This document shows positions 53,651 to 64,000 of a DNA stretch of 64,000 nt, one piece after another (positions within the stretch are counted from its first letter, which is position 1; the number at the start of each line of letters is the position of its first letter). The notes below the pieces were generated by a model. That model did no database searches, was not told where the DNA came from, and saw only the letters and a list, made by a program, of their open reading frames with translations. Both the position numbers and the translations under genes were made by a program. Source of the stretch: Salinicola halophyticus (GTDB lineage Bacteria; Pseudomonadota; Gammaproteobacteria; Pseudomonadales; Halomonadaceae); the NCBI RefSeq assembly GCF_003206695.1, contig NZ_PZJN01000006.1:117333-181332 (forward strand), given 5' to 3'.

Positions 53651-55861
53651 TCAGGTCTGGCTGGCGTAGGCGTAAAGCAGCGTCTCCTGCGCGCTGATCG
53701 GTTCGGCCTCGCCCGGATCGCGGAGATGGTACTGCCCCTCGGTGTCGAGCTCCCAGCTCTGGCAGTTGTCGAGCAGATAGGTGTCGAGATCCTTGCGTAC
53801 CTGCTGCGCGACCTTCTTGTCCAGCAGCGGGAAGCAGGTCTCCACGCGATGGAACATGTTGCGTTCCATGGCGTCGGCACTGGAGCACCACACTTCGTGC
53901 TTGCCGTCGTTATTGAAATAGTAGACGCGGGTATGCTCGAGGAAGCGACCGATGATCGAGCGCACCCGGATATTGTCGGAAATACCCGGTATGCCGGGGC
54001 GCAGGCAGCACATCCCGCGAATGATCAGATCGCAGGTCACGCCTGCCTGCGAAGCGCGATAGAGCGCACGAATCAGCTTGGGCTCGGTGATCGCGTTGCA
54101 CTTGATGACGAGTCTGGCCTTCTTGCCGCTCTGGGCCAGCTTGGCCTCACGATCGATCATCTCGACCAACGTCTTGTGCAGCGTGAAGGGGGCGTGCAGC
54201 AGCGTATGTATCTTGCGTGGCTTGCCCATGCCGGAGAGCTGCTGAAATACCTTATGGACGTCGTCGCATATCTCGTCGTTGGCAGTCATCAGGCTGTAGT
54301 CGGTATACAGCTTGGCGGTCTTGGCGTGGTAGTTGCCGGTGCCGAGATGGACGTAATGGCTGAGCGCGCCTTTCTCGCGGCGCACGATATGCATCATCTT
54401 GGCATGGGTCTTGTAGGCCATCACCCCGTAGATGACGATGGCGCCCGCTTCCTGCAGGCGGGAGGCCAGCGCCAGGTTGTCGGCCTCGTCGAAGCGCGCC
54501 CGCAGCTCGATGACCACGGTCACTTCCTTGCCGCCACGTGCGGCTTCCACCAGGGCGCCCACGATCGAGGAGTCAGCTCCGGTGCGATAGAGCGTCTGCT
54601 TGATCGCCATCACGTCAGGGTCGCGCGCGGCCTGACGCAGCAGATCCTCTACCGGGCTGAATGACTGAAACGGGTGATGCAGCAGGATATCGCCCTGGCG
54701 AATGGCGGTGAACAGATTGACCTCGCCGCGCACCGGCCTGGGCAGGCCAGCCGTGAACGGCCGGTAGCGAAGATCGGGGCGCTGGACATCTCCCAGCACC
54801 GCCATCATTCGTGTCAGGTTGACCGGACCATTGACCCGATAGAGATCGTCTTCGCCCAGTTCGAACTGCTTGAGCAGAAAATCGATCAGGCTGTCGGGGC
54901 AGTTGTCGGCGACCTCGAGCCGAACCCCGCTACCGTAGCGCCTCGCCAGCAGTTCGCCGCGCAGCGCCGAGGCCAGATCGGAGACCTCCTCGGGATCGAC
55001 CGACAGATCGGCATTGCGGGTCAGCCGGAACTGATAGCAGCCCTCCACCTCCATGCCGGGGAAGACCTCGTGCGCGTGGGCGTGGATCATCGATGACAGG
55101 AACACGTAATCGGTGAAGCCATCTTCACATAGCGTCTCCGGCAGGCGGATCAGCCGGGGCAATGAACGCGGTGCCGGCAGGATCGCCATGCCGCCCTCGC
55201 GACCGAAGGCATCGGTGCCATCGAGCTCGACGATGAAGTTGAGGCTCTTGTTGACCAGTCGCGGAAACGGATGCGAGGGGTCGAGCCCGATCGGACTGAT
55301 GACCGGCGCGATCTCCTCCTCGAAATAGTCGGCCACCCACGAGGCCTGCTCGGGAGTCCATTGAGCACGCCGGCGAAACCGGATCTTCTGCTCTTCCAGC
55401 GCGGGCACCAGCACATCGTTGAGGATCCGATACTGACGCTCGACCTGTTCGTGACCGATGCGCGAGACCTCCGCCAGCACCCGTGCGGGCGTCATGCCGT
55501 CGGCGCCGGTTTCGTCATGGAACAATGCCAGCTGATGTTTGAGCCCGGCAACCCGGATCTCGAAGAACTCATCGAGATTGGAAGAGACGATCAGCAGGAA
55601 CATCAACCTGTCGAGCAGCGGATGCGACGGATCCAGGGACTGTTCGAGCACGCGAATGTTGAACTGCAGATGCGACAGTTCGCGGTTGAAGTAGAGCGTA
55701 GGGTCGTCGAGATCCGCCTGAGAGGAGGGCGTCGCCTTGGCATGAATGCCCTTGCGCGTACGATTGACGCGCAACGGCGCGGCGTTGATCTCTTCACCGC
55801 TGACCGACAGCAGCGTGTCGGCAGAAGCGTTGGGCGTGTCTGGCGTGCCTGAGTCTGTCAT
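53651..55861 (-). CDS. ppk: Polyphosphate kinase 1
   Basis: 736 residues. Makes polyphosphate from ATP. Domains N, H, C1, C2: YFNRELSHLQFNIRVLEQS, VSSNLDEFFEIRVAGL, the ATP/autophosphorylated His region KTHAKMMHIVRREKG, and KCNAITEPKLIRALYRAS plus RGMCCLRPG. An N-terminal extension of about 55 residues (to RKGIHAKATPSSQADLDD) precedes the core. Start ATG 55861 with GGAG upstream; a GTG one codon earlier is possible. Downstream of hemB, 38 bases away, probably cotranscribed. Confidence 0.96.
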   Translation of the reverse strand: MTDSGTPDTPNASADTLLSVSGEEINAAPLRVNRTRKGIHAKATPSSQADLDDPTLYFNRELSHLQFNIRVLEQSLDPSHPLLDRLMFLLIVSSNLDEFFEIRVAGLKHQLALFHDETGADGMTPARVLAEVSRIGHEQVERQYRILNDVLVPALEEQKIRFRRRAQWTPEQASWVADYFEEEIAPVISPIGLDPSHPFPRLVNKSLNFIVELDGTDAFGREGGMAILPAPRSLPRLIRLPETLCEDGFTDYVFLSSMIHAHAHEVFPGMEVEGCYQFRLTRNADLSVDPEEVSDLASALRGELLARRYGSGVRLEVADNCPDSLIDFLLKQFELGEDDLYRVNGPVNLTRMMAVLGDVQRPDLRYRPFTAGLPRPVRGEVNLFTAIRQGDILLHHPFQSFSPVEDLLRQAARDPDVMAIKQTLYRTGADSSIVGALVEAARGGKEVTVVIELRARFDEADNLALASRLQEAGAIVIYGVMAYKTHAKMMHIVRREKGALSHYVHLGTGNYHAKTAKLYTDYSLMTANDEICDDVHKVFQQLSGMGKPRKIHTLLHAPFTLHKTLVEMIDREAKLAQSGKKARLVIKCNAITEPKLIRALYRASQAGVTCDLIIRGMCCLRPGIPGISDNIRVRSIIGRFLEHTRVYYFNNDGKHEVWCSSADAMERNMFHRVETCFPLLDKKVAQQVRKDLDTYLLDNCQSWELDTEGQYHLRDPGEAEPISAQETLLYAYASQT

Positions 55862-55899
55862 CACGAATCTCCGGTACCGGGGCAGACACGCCCGGCACC

Positions 55900-57090
<1,191 letters not shown>

Positions 57091-57864
57091 TCAATCCGCG
57101 GGATCGGGCTCGTCGTGCCGGCGGCGCTGGACGATGCGCCCGAAGATGATCCCGACTTCGAACAGCAGCCACATGGGCACGGCCAGCAAGCTCTGCGAAA
57201 TGATGTCCGGCGGGGTGAGCAGCATGCCGATGATGAAGCAGATCAGGATCACGTAGGGCCGTTTCTTGCTCAGGCTCGCGACATCGGTGATCCCGGTCCA
57301 GATGACCAGGAAAGTGGCGATGGGAATTTCGAACGCCACGCCGAAGGCGAAGAACATCTTCAACACGAAATTGAGATAGGCGTTGATATCGGTCATCACC
57401 GTGACGTCCTGCGGCCCGGTATGCACGAAGAAGCTGAACAGCAGCGGGAACACCACGTAGTAGGCGAATGCCGCTCCGCCGTAGAACAGCAGGATACTCG
57501 AGGCGAGTAGCGGAAACGCCAACGCTTTCTCGTGCTTGTAGAGCCCCGGCGCGATGAACGCCCAGGCCTGGTAGAGAATGAACGGAATTGCCGCGAAGAC
57601 GGCAACCACCATGGTCAACTTGAACGGCGCCAGAAAGGGCGAGGTGACCTCGGTGGCGATCATCTTCGACCCCACCGGCAGCAGAGCCACCAGCGGGTCG
57701 GCAACGAAACGGTAGATGTCGTTGGAAAAGGCGTAGAGACCGATGAAGATCACCACGACGATGATCACCGCCTTGAGCAGGCGCGAGCGCAACTCGATCA
57801 GATGCTCGATCAAGGGGGCCTGCGACTGCTGTTCTTCTGGCGGTGGTGTGGAGGCGTCGCTCAT
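57091..57864 (-). CDS. tatC: Sec-independent protein translocase TatC
   Basis: 257 residues with six transmembrane helices. Receptor of twin-arginine signals with TatB. Conserved N-terminal [16 protein letters not shown] (with the key Glu/Leu-Arg), the [11 protein letters not shown] loop and [21 protein letters not shown] block. Start overlaps the tatB stop by 4 bases (ATGA). Its likely substrates here include the PhoX-type phosphatase. Confidence 0.96.
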   Translation of the reverse strand: MSDASTPPPEEQQSQAPLIEHLIELRSRLLKAVIIVVVIFIGLYAFSNDIYRFVADPLVALLPVGSKMIATEVTSPFLAPFKLTMVVAVFAAIPFILYQAWAFIAPGLYKHEKALAFPLLASSILLFYGGAAFAYYVVFPLLFSFFVHTGPQDVTVMTDINAYLNFVLKMFFAFGVAFEIPIATFLVIWTGITDVASLSKKRPYVILICFIIGMLLTPPDIISQSLLAVPMWLLFEVGIIFGRIVQRRRHDEPDPAD

Positions 57865-58340
57865 CGAGAAGCCGAATCCTTGTCCGCGGGAGAAGAGGTG
57901 GCGTCGTCGGGCCGGGTTTCCGGCGCCGCTGGGCGATCGTCACGCGAAGACGATGCGGCGGAATCGGGTTCCGTGCCCCGGTCATGACTATCGGGAGTGG
58001 CGGACGGCGGCGTCGAAACGGACGGCGGCGTCGAAGCGGGCGGCGGCGTCGAAGTGCGGGAATCACCGGGCTTCACGGTATCTCCAAGGCTCGCTTCGAA
58101 GCCGCGGCGTGCCTGATTGACGCCTTCGTCGAGCTTCTTCTGCTGCTCGGCCAGCTTCTGGCGCAGCTCCTCGGCTTCGAGCTGGGAGGTGATTTCCCGC
58201 TGCATTGTCGAGACGCTGCGCTTGATGCGGCCGACCCACAGGCCGGCCGTGCGTGCAGCCTTAGGAAGGCGCTCGGGTCCGAGTACCAGCAGGCCGACGA
58301 TGCCGATCAGTAACAGCTCGAAGAAACCGATATCGAACAT
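57861..58340 (-). CDS. tatB: Sec-independent protein translocase TatB
   Basis: 159 residues. N-terminal membrane helix and hinge ([31 protein letters not shown], with the invariant Glu8 and the GP hinge), amphipathic helix, then a long Ser/Pro/Thr-rich tail. The tail holds three 6-residue units [18 protein letters not shown] coded by an 18-base tandem repeat. Overlaps tatC; tatA lies 5 bases upstream. Confidence 0.93.
   Translation of the reverse strand: MFDIGFFELLLIGIVGLLVLGPERLPKAARTAGLWVGRIKRSVSTMQREITSQLEAEELRQKLAEQQKKLDEGVNQARRGFEASLGDTVKPGDSRTSTPPPASTPPSVSTPPSATPDSHDRGTEPDSAASSSRDDRPAAPETRPDDATSSPADKDSASR
58002..58055 (-). repeat. 18-nt in-frame tandem repeat in tatB tail, three copies
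   Basis: Three 18-base units (plus-strand GGACGGCGGCGTCGAAGC) encode STPPxx hexapeptides in the disordered TatB C terminus. Confidence 0.9.
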
Positions 58341-58345
58341 AGGGG

Positions 58346-58624
58346 TTACTGGCGCCCGGCCTTGTCGCTGGACGACGATTTGGTCTCGCCGGGGCGATTA
58401 TCGAAGTTGACGTCGTGAGTCGTTTTCGAGTTCTCGTCCTCGGCATGGTTGATGCTGTGCTGCGTCGTGCTCTCTTTCTTGTCGTCGTCATCGATGGCTT
58501 TCTTGAAGCCTTTGACGGCGCCGCCCAGATCGCTGCCGACGTTGCGCAGTTTCTTGGTACCGAAAATCAGGATGATGATCCCGAGAACGATCAACAACTG
58601 CCAGATACTGATCCCACCCAGCAT
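58346..58624 (-). CDS. tatA: Sec-independent protein translocase TatA
   Basis: 92 residues. Short membrane helix [28 protein letters not shown] with the FGTKKL hinge, amphipathic helix ([15 protein letters not shown]) and an acidic Ser-rich tail. Pore-forming subunit of the Tat translocase. First gene of tatABC; hisE is upstream on the same strand (39 bases). Confidence 0.95.
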   Translation of the reverse strand: MLGGISIWQLLIVLGIIILIFGTKKLRNVGSDLGGAVKGFKKAIDDDDKKESTTQHSINHAEDENSKTTHDVNFDNRPGETKSSSSDKAGRQ

Positions 58625-58663
58625 GACTTTCTCCTTACCGGTGCGCCGTGGCGCGATGTTGAT

Positions 58664-59005
58664 TCAGGCATCCTGCCGACGCGAGGCTTTTTCGTCCAGT
58701 CCCGAAACATTGAACCGTCGCGCCAGCTCCGCGAGCACCTCGCGATGATCGATGTCGAGATGCGACAGCATGACCAGACTATGAAACCACAGATCGGCGA
58801 CCTCACCGACCAGATCCTGGCGACTCCGAGCATCATCTACCTCGACATCCTTGGCGGCAAGCAGCGTTTCCGTGGCTTCTTCGCCAATCTTTTCCAGAAT
58901 CTTGTTGAGGCCACGCTGATGCAGCTGCGCGACGTAGGAGCTGTCCGGGTCCGCGCTGCGACGGGCGTCGAGCACCGCCGCCAGTTGCTCGAGAGTATCA
59001 CTCAT
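58664..59005 (-). CDS. hisE: Phosphoribosyl-ATP pyrophosphatase
   Basis: 113 residues. Second step of histidine synthesis. MazG-like helices with metal-site Glu/Asp: [18 protein letters not shown] and [17 protein letters not shown]. In related bacteria hisI sits directly upstream; here the next gene upstream is ubiB, 108 bases away, and hisI is not in the window. Confidence 0.93.
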   Translation of the reverse strand: MSDTLEQLAAVLDARRSADPDSSYVAQLHQRGLNKILEKIGEEATETLLAAKDVEVDDARSRQDLVGEVADLWFHSLVMLSHLDIDHREVLAELARRFNVSGLDEKASRRQDA

Positions 59006-59113
59006 CAGATGACATTCCTGCTTTAGGGCAAGTTCAACCGGGCGTAGGGCGCCCGGTGCTCATTCGGCGCCCCGGTGCTCGACGATTTCGGACATCGGGT
59101 CATGATCATACAC

Positions 59114-60736
59114 TCAGCGCCAGGCCAGCAGCACTATCCCCAGGCCGGCCGCGACCAGTACCGGCCACGGCTGCTGTTCCGCCCACGTCAGCATCGGCTG
59201 CCACGCCAGCGCCACGGCCAGCAGAACGGCGCCGAGGCGCAGGCGTCTGGCGCGAGGCGCGGCTCGCTGGAAACGGGCTTCGAGGCCCGTCAGCGCCTCG
59301 GTCTGCTGGCGGTTGAGCCGACGCTGCTGTTCGCGATCGGAGAGCGCCTGATAAGCGAGCACCGGCAGCTCCGGAATCTGGTGAGCCAGCTCGGGGGCGT
59401 GTTTCTGCAGGGCTTTCCAGAATCCCTTGGGTCCGGCGCGCTCGCGCATCCAGCGTTCGAGATAGGGTCTGGCGGTGCTCCACAGATCCAGGTCCGGATA
59501 GAGCTGACGACCCAGGCCCTCGATATTGAGCAGCGTCTTCTGCAGCAGGACCAGCTGCGGCTGGACCTCCATGTTGAAGCGGCGAGCCGTCTGGAACAGG
59601 CCCAGCAGCACCTGGCCGAAAGAGATGTCCTTGAGCGGCTTCTCCAGAATCGGCTCGCAGACGGCACGAATCGCCGAGGCGAACTCGTTGGCGCGGGTGC
59701 CTTCGCCGACCCAGCCGGATTCGATGTGCAGCACCGCGACCTCGTAATAGTCCTGACGGAAGAAGGCCAGCAGGTTCCGCGCCAGATAGTCCTGATCCTC
59801 GCGGGTCAGGCTGCCGACGATGCCGCAGTCGATGGCGATGTAGCGGGGCTCGGTGGGGTTTTCCCGCGAGACGAAGATATTGCCGGGGTGCATGTCGGCA
59901 TGGAAGAAGTTGTCGCGGAAGACCTGGGTGAAGAAGATCTCCACGCCGCGCTCGGCCAGCTTCTTGAGATCGGTACCCTGGGCGCGCAGGGCGTCGATAT
60001 CGGCCACGGGAATGCCGTTGATGCGCTCCTGGACCATCACCTGACGGTGGGTCAGCGACCAGTGAATGGCCGGCACGTAGAGCAGCGGCGAACTCAGGAA
60101 GTTGCGCTTGAGCTGCGAGGTGTTGGCGGCTTCCTTGTTGAGATCGAGCTCGTCGAACAGGGTCGCCTCGTAGTCCTTGATCACCTCGACCGGACGCAGG
60201 CGGCGCGCCTCGGGGATTCTGCGCATCAGACGCGCGAAGGTGTACAGCAGCCCGATGTCTTCGCGCATGATGCGGTCGATGCCGGGGCGGATGATCTTGA
60301 CCACCACCTGCTCGCCGCTATGCAGCTCGGCGGCGTGGACCTGGGCGATCGATGCCGAAGCCATGGGCTCGGTCTCGAACGCGGCGAAGGCTTCTTCGAC
60401 GGTCTTGCCGAGCTCGACCTCGACCATGGCGCGGGCGGTCTCGCCGGGGAAAGGCGGCACCTGATCCTGAAGCCGCTTGAGTTCGTCGGCGATATCCGGT
60501 GGCAGCAGATCGCGGCGGGTCGACAGCATCTGGCCGAACTTGACGAAGATAGGCCCGAGTGACTCCAGTGCCAGGCGCAATCGCTTGCCACGGGAGTGGT
60601 CGCCGATCGGAATCAGACGGACGGGCGCGAAGCGCCATAGCCAGCGGATGACAGGCGGCAGCTTCTCCTGGGGAACCAGACTGTCGAGACGATAGCGCGA
60701 GATGGTCCAGGCAATGCGAAATAGCCGCAGGCTCAT
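59114..60736 (-). CDS. ubiB: Ubiquinone biosynthesis protein kinase UbiB
   Basis: 540 residues. Atypical ADCK-like ATPase/kinase needed for coenzyme Q assembly. Motifs: [23 protein letters not shown] (KxGQ motif), Ala-rich nucleotide loop [20 protein letters not shown] (Lys), [23 protein letters not shown] (metal Asp), and two C-terminal hydrophobic helices ending [12 protein letters not shown] at 60736 overlaps the ubiJ stop by 4 bases and has AGGAG upstream; longer frame rejected. Confidence 0.96.
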   Translation of the reverse strand: MSLRLFRIAWTISRYRLDSLVPQEKLPPVIRWLWRFAPVRLIPIGDHSRGKRLRLALESLGPIFVKFGQMLSTRRDLLPPDIADELKRLQDQVPPFPGETARAMVEVELGKTVEEAFAAFETEPMASASIAQVHAAELHSGEQVVVKIIRPGIDRIMREDIGLLYTFARLMRRIPEARRLRPVEVIKDYEATLFDELDLNKEAANTSQLKRNFLSSPLLYVPAIHWSLTHRQVMVQERINGIPVADIDALRAQGTDLKKLAERGVEIFFTQVFRDNFFHADMHPGNIFVSRENPTEPRYIAIDCGIVGSLTREDQDYLARNLLAFFRQDYYEVAVLHIESGWVGEGTRANEFASAIRAVCEPILEKPLKDISFGQVLLGLFQTARRFNMEVQPQLVLLQKTLLNIEGLGRQLYPDLDLWSTARPYLERWMRERAGPKGFWKALQKHAPELAHQIPELPVLAYQALSDREQQRRLNRQQTEALTGLEARFQRAAPRARRLRLGAVLLAVALAWQPMLTWAEQQPWPVLVAAGLGIVLLAWR

Positions 60737-61356
60737 GAACGAGACTCCTGGCGGCGTTGCAATCGAGCGATTCGGGCGCCGAGGCGATCGACGTTCTGCT
60801 GGAGCTCGGTCAAGTGGTCGCGGGCAACGGCGAGCTGGTCGCGCCCGGTCAGCCAGCGCCGCTCCTCGAACAGATAGTCGCGCATGTCCTGGTGCCACTC
60901 GCTGGCCATGAAGCGGGTCTGCCGATCCAGATGATGAATGCCCGCGGCGACACCGTGTGCGGTATGGCTACCCAGCCCCTTGGCCAGCGCACCTTCCCAG
61001 TCGAGATCGAGATCCATGAACAGGGCCTGGATGGTCGGGAGGAGCGCTGTCTGGCCGGTGACCGGCAGCTGCCCGCTGAACAGTAGGCGCTCGAGCGAGT
61101 CGCCCGCCATCAGGCGCGTCATGGCGTGTCGGTTCAGGGTAATCTCGAGATCGTCCGTGTCCTGCCACTGCTGTGCCCGGCTCAAGGTGAGGCCCTCGGC
61201 ATGGAATCCCACCCGCAACCCGAGGCGAGCGTCGGCAAGATTCAGCCGCAGGGTTTTACCGGCCAGCGCCGCCAGTCGTGCGGGTGCCGCCGGGTCGCGG
61301 CGTAACAACGTCGTCAGCGAACGCTCGAGGGCGACCAGGGCAAAGGTATCCAACAT
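60733..61356 (-). CDS. ubiJ: Ubiquinone biosynthesis accessory factor UbiJ
   Basis: 207 residues. SCP2-type lipid-binding domain in the N-terminal half ([43 protein letters not shown]) that holds polyprenyl intermediates for the soluble Ubi complex, and a C-terminal coiled-coil ([23 protein letters not shown]-type helix). Low overall conservation is normal for UbiJ; synteny between ubiE and ubiB decides the call. Confidence 0.9.
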   Translation of the reverse strand: MLDTFALVALERSLTTLLRRDPAAPARLAALAGKTLRLNLADARLGLRVGFHAEGLTLSRAQQWQDTDDLEITLNRHAMTRLMAGDSLERLLFSGQLPVTGQTALLPTIQALFMDLDLDWEGALAKGLGSHTAHGVAAGIHHLDRQTRFMASEWHQDMRDYLFEERRWLTGRDQLAVARDHLTELQQNVDRLGARIARLQRRQESRS

Positions 61357-61369
61357 ATGACGCCAGCCC

Positions 61370-62116
61370 TCAGAGCTTGATGCCGCGATGCAGCGCGACG
61401 ATGCCGCCGGTCATGTTGGTATATTCGACACGTTCCAGCCCGGCCGCCTGCATCATGCCTTTCAGGGTTTCCTGATCGGGATGCATGCGGATCGATTCGG
61501 CCAGATAGCGGTAGCTGTCGGCGTCGTTGGCCACCAGCCGACCCATCTGCGGCAGCAGTCGAAACGAATACTGATCGTAGGCTTTCGACAGCAGGCCGTT
61601 GACCGGCTTGGAGAATTCCAGCACCAGCAGGCGTCCGCCCGGCTTGAGGACGCGAGTCATCGAGCGCAGCGCAGCGTCCTTGTCGGTGACATTGCGCAAA
61701 CCGAAGGCGATGGTGATGCAGTGGAAGCTGTTATCGGGGAACGGCAGGCTTTCCGCATTGGCCTGCACGTATTTGACGTTGTCACCGACGCCGTGGTCGA
61801 TCAGCTTGTCGCGGCCCACACGCAGCATCGACTCATTGATATCGGCCAGGACGACACGGCCCTGCGGTCCGACACGCTTGGCGAACTGACGCGTCAGGTC
61901 GCCGGTGCCGCCGGCGATATCGAGCACGCTGTGGCCGGGACGGACACCGCTGCGCTCGAGCGCGAGCTGTTTCCAGAAGCGATGGATGCCGAATGACATC
62001 AGGTCGTTCATGACGTCGTAGCGCGCGGCCACCGAATGAAAGACGTCGGCCACGCGGGCGGCCTTCTCGTCGACCGCGACCTTCTCATAGCCAAAGTCGG
62101 TCGTGCGCTTGTCCAT
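61370..62116 (-). CDS. ubiE: Ubiquinone/menaquinone methyltransferase UbiE
   Basis: 248 residues (E. coli 251). SAM-dependent C-methylation of the quinone ring. Motif [50 protein letters not shown], and [23 protein letters not shown] are diagnostic. ATG at 62116 with GGAGAAAAG upstream. Starts the ubiE-ubiJ-ubiB run. Confidence 0.97.
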   Translation of the reverse strand: MDKRTTDFGYEKVAVDEKAARVADVFHSVAARYDVMNDLMSFGIHRFWKQLALERSGVRPGHSVLDIAGGTGDLTRQFAKRVGPQGRVVLADINESMLRVGRDKLIDHGVGDNVKYVQANAESLPFPDNSFHCITIAFGLRNVTDKDAALRSMTRVLKPGGRLLVLEFSKPVNGLLSKAYDQYSFRLLPQMGRLVANDADSYRYLAESIRMHPDQETLKGMMQAAGLERVEYTNMTGGIVALHRGIKL

Positions 62117-62189
62117 GTGCTTTTCTCCGAGATGACGCGAGCGGCGATCGTTGCGCTTTATAAGCAATCGCTACGCTGTCGAGAGGATG

Positions 62190-62286
62190 TGCCGAGCGGT
62201 TCGAGTCGAGACCACTGTCGTCGATACCACTGCCGAACGGTTCGAGCCAGTGCCTAGCGATTCAAACCAGTGCCGCGCTCGAGACC
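62190..62286. repeat. Degenerate ~20-nt tandem repeat upstream of ubiE
   Basis: Four to five units around GCCGAACGGTTCGAGCCAGT with periods of 15-26 bases, in the ubiE leader between the candidate promoter and the start codon. Confidence 0.6.
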
Positions 62287-62332
62287 GAAAAAACGATATG
62301 AGTCGACCGAGCCGAGCATCTTGGCGTCTGGC

Positions 62333-62361
62333 ATTGTAGCGTCTGGTCGCAAACTTGTCTT
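62333..62361 (-). promoter_or_regulatory. Candidate promoter for ubiE-ubiJ-ubiB
   Basis: On the minus strand AAGACA, 17-base spacer, TACAAT (62333-62338). About 215 bases before ubiE, so a long repeat-bearing leader would result. Confidence 0.4.
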
Positions 62362-62422
62362 TGCACATCACTGCCGGTCGTCGCGGAGAGCCAGCCGAGG
62401 CTCGACGATCCTAGAGCTCGCT

Positions 62423-62806
62423 TCAGACCTGATGAATCTGGATCACGCTGGCATCGCGCGAGGCGCCGGCGCGCTCCAGTCGGGCGAGATAATCGTCCCA
62501 CCAGGCCTGGCGGTGAATTGCCATGTCGTAGAGATATTCCCAGGTGTAGAGCCCGGTATCGTGACCGTCGTCGAAGTGCAGCTTCAGCGCATAACGGCCG
62601 GTCTGAGAAATGTCGAGCAGCCCCACATGGCGCTTGCCGGTCTGCAGCACGGCTTCGCTGGGATGATGGCCCTGGACTTCCGCCGACGGCGAGTAGACGC
62701 GCAACAGCTCGATCGGCAGACGATAGGTCTGGCCGTCGGGATAGCCCAGTTCGAGCTCGCGCTCGCCCTTGTGATAGTGGACTCGGTTGGGAGTCGGCGC
62801 GGGCAT
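62423..62806 (-). CDS. DUF971 (gamma-butyrobetaine hydroxylase-like N-terminal) protein
   Basis: 127 residues of the stand-alone DUF971 domain: RVHYHKGERELELGYPDGQTYRLPIELLRVYSPSAEVQGH and HFDDGHDTGLYTWEYLYDM. The H..Y and W.Y positions are conserved in the family; some members bind zinc or act in Fe-S or NifU-related handling, but the role is uncertain. ATG at 62806 with CAGGAGAA upstream. Standard neighbour of hslVU and ubiE in this lineage. Confidence 0.88.
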   Translation of the reverse strand: MPAPTPNRVHYHKGERELELGYPDGQTYRLPIELLRVYSPSAEVQGHHPSEAVLQTGKRHVGLLDISQTGRYALKLHFDDGHDTGLYTWEYLYDMAIHRQAWWDDYLARLERAGASRDASVIQIHQV

Positions 62807-62866
62807 GGAGAATTCTCCTGGATTCGACCGCGCCGGAGTCGGGGCGCGATAGAGAGCGGCTTCGAG

Positions 62867-62893
62867 CGCCACTTGCACTAGCAGCAAGTGGCG
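62867..62893 (-). terminator. Hairpin after hslU
   Basis: Perfect 10-bp stem CGCCACTTGC/GCAAGTGGCG with a 7-base loop ACTAGCA, 20 bases downstream of the hslU stop on the minus strand and before the DUF971 gene. No T-run, so partial termination or mRNA 3' protection. Confidence 0.5.
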
Positions 62894-62912
62894 ATCATCG
62901 TTGGCTCGCGGC

Positions 62913-64000
62913 TTAAAGAATATACCGCGACAGATCTTCGTCCACGGCCAGCTCGCCCAGTTTGTCGTTGACGTAGTCCGCATCGACGACCAGCGGGCTC
63001 TCGAAATCGCCACCCTGGAAGGAGGCTTCCTCGAGCAGGCGCTCCATCACCGTATGCAGACGGCGGGCGCCGATGTTCTCGGTGCCGTCGTTGACCTGCC
63101 AGGCGATCTCGGCGATCCGCGAGATACCGTCTTCGGTGAACTGCACCTCCAGCCCTTCGGTGCCGAGCAGCGCCTGATACTGCTTAGTCAGCGCCGCCGA
63201 CGGCTCGGTCAGGATACGCTTGAAATCGTCCGGGCTTAGTGCGGTCAGCTCGACCCGGATCGGCAGGCGGCCCTGCAGTTCCGGAATCAGATCCGACGGC
63301 TTGGCGAGGTGGAAGGCGCCGGAGGCGATGAACAGGATGTGATCGGTACGCACCATGCCGTGCTTGGTGGAGACGGTGGAGCCCTCGATCAGCGGCAGCA
63401 GGTCGCGCTGCACGCCTTCGCGGGAGACGTCGCCACCGCTGCCGGACTCACCGCGCTTGGCGACCTTGTCGATCTCGTCGAGGAACACGATACCGTTCTG
63501 CTCGACCGCTTCCAGCGCGCGCTGCTTGATCTCTTCCTCGTTGACCAGCTTGGCGGCTTCCTCGTCCTGCAAGAGCTTCCAGGCATCCTTGACCGTCACG
63601 CGGCGGTTTTCGGACTTCTGCTTGCCCATGTTGGCGAACAGGCTCTGGAGCTGGTTGGTCATCTCCTCCATGCCCGGCGGGGTCATGATGTCGACGCCCT
63701 GGCTGGCCGGCGTCACCTCGATGTCGATCTCCTTGTCATCGAGCTGGCCTTCGCGCAGCTTCTTGCGAAACACCTGACGCGCCGATGAATCATCGCGGCC
63801 GGCGTCATATTCGCTGCCTCGAGGACGCGGCAGCAGCGCATCGAGGATTCGATCCTCGGCAGCGTCCTCGGCCTTGTGACGAACTTCGACCTTGGCCTGC
63901 TCGCGGACCATCTTGATCGCCATTTCCATCAGATCGCGAATGATCGATTCGACGTCGCGGCCGACGTAGCCCACCTCGGTGAACTTGGTAGCTTCGACCT
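62913..64000 (-). CDS. hslU: ATP-dependent protease ATPase subunit HslU (5' part missing)
   Basis: C-terminal part of HslU (ClpY). The frame continues past the last in-frame Met (63974) to the window edge (coding [18 protein letters not shown]), so the N-terminal region with Walker A lies outside. Seen: [16 protein letters not shown]-domain, Walker [17 protein letters not shown], sensor [29 protein letters not shown], and the C-terminal tail DEDLSRYIL that inserts into HslV. Unfoldase of the HslUV protease. Confidence 0.97.
   Translation of the reverse strand, partial: VEATKFTEVGYVGRDVESIIRDLMEMAIKMVREQAKVEVRHKAEDAAEDRILDALLPRPRGSEYDAGRDDSSARQVFRKKLREGQLDDKEIDIEVTPASQGVDIMTPPGMEEMTNQLQSLFANMGKQKSENRRVTVKDAWKLLQDEEAAKLVNEEEIKQRALEAVEQNGIVFLDEIDKVAKRGESGSGGDVSREGVQRDLLPLIEGSTVSTKHGMVRTDHILFIASGAFHLAKPSDLIPELQGRLPIRVELTALSPDDFKRILTEPSAALTKQYQALLGTEGLEVQFTEDGISRIAEIAWQVNDGTENIGARRLHTVMERLLEEASFQGGDFESPLVVDADYVNDKLGELAVDEDLSRYIL

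Larger units (their letters stand above)
62117..62422. other. ubiE upstream spacer (306 bases)
   Basis: Holds the degenerate repeat and the candidate ubiE promoter. No ORF has support here; upstream it ends at the DUF971 gene stop. A short direct repeat GCGTCTGG flanks the -10 box. Confidence 0.6.

Noticed and set aside
59075-60562. 495-codon plus-strand frame
   Set aside because: Antisense to ubiB; no supporting motif or ribosome site.

Overview
The window is about 64 kb of gene-dense, high-GC chromosome from a gammaproteobacterium. Gene content and order (map-glnD-dapD-dapE; rpsB-tsf-pyrH-frr-uppS-cdsA-dxr-rseP-bamA-skp-lpxD-fabZ-lpxA-lpxB-rnhB-dnaE-accA-tilS; hslU-DUF971-ubiE-ubiJ-ubiB-hisE-tatABC) fit the Pseudomonas/Oceanospirillales side of the class. 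The acidic proteins are compatible with a halophile such as Halomonadaceae (Salinicola/Halomonas-like). The genus is inference, not demonstrated. I see no rRNA, tRNA, CRISPR array, prophage or insertion sequence; almost everything is housekeeping.

Layout. 1-8.7 kb: mostly minus-strand single genes (Tim44-like protein, yaaA, aldo/keto reductase, quinone oxidoreductase, LOG protein, DUF501, YbaK) with two plus-strand genes (Sel1 repeat protein, small DEDDh exonuclease). The spacers here are unusually rich in 14-17 nt tandem repeats. 8.7-12.8 kb: MalY/PatB aminotransferase, CnoX, DUF3750 protein and a CDF metal transporter. 12.8-19.6 kb: minus-strand map-glnD and ArsC-like/dapD/dapE (lysine and cell-wall precursor synthesis, nitrogen signalling). 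20-41.4 kb: the large plus-strand block linking translation (rpsB, tsf, frr), UMP kinase, undecaprenyl, CDP-DAG and isoprenoid synthesis, envelope proteolysis and outer-membrane assembly (rseP, bamA, skp), lipid A (lpxD, fabZ, lpxA, lpxB), replication (rnhB, dnaE), fatty acid synthesis (accA) and tilS. 41.4-48.5 kb: ppx, an atypical thioredoxin next to rho, then ubiD-fre-folM. 48.5-53.5 kb: an ECF sigma/anti-sigma pair, a divergent DAHP synthase gene with an unannotated aromatic-rich leader peptide, and a PhoX-type phosphatase. 53.6-64 kb: minus-strand hemB-ppk, tatABC, hisE, ubiB-ubiJ-ubiE, a DUF971 gene and the 3' part of hslU, which is cut by the window edge.

Most interesting signals. (1) A 41-codon ORF before the DAHP synthase gene with an aromatic cluster (FAFSGYGYWF) followed by competing hairpins, which looks like a ribosome-mediated attenuator. 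(2) Repeated cases in which the last codons of a gene, stop included, are tandemly amplified just downstream (yaaA, the exonuclease, a 97-aa hypothetical, cnoX), with related 18-nt in-frame expansions inside fre, tatB and pyrH. (3) A three-stem structured element abutting a terminator between rpsB and tsf. (4) A long imperfect hairpin in the rho 3' UTR. (5) A switch-like set of inverted repeats between accA and tilS. I found no obvious new multi-gene defence or metabolic system.
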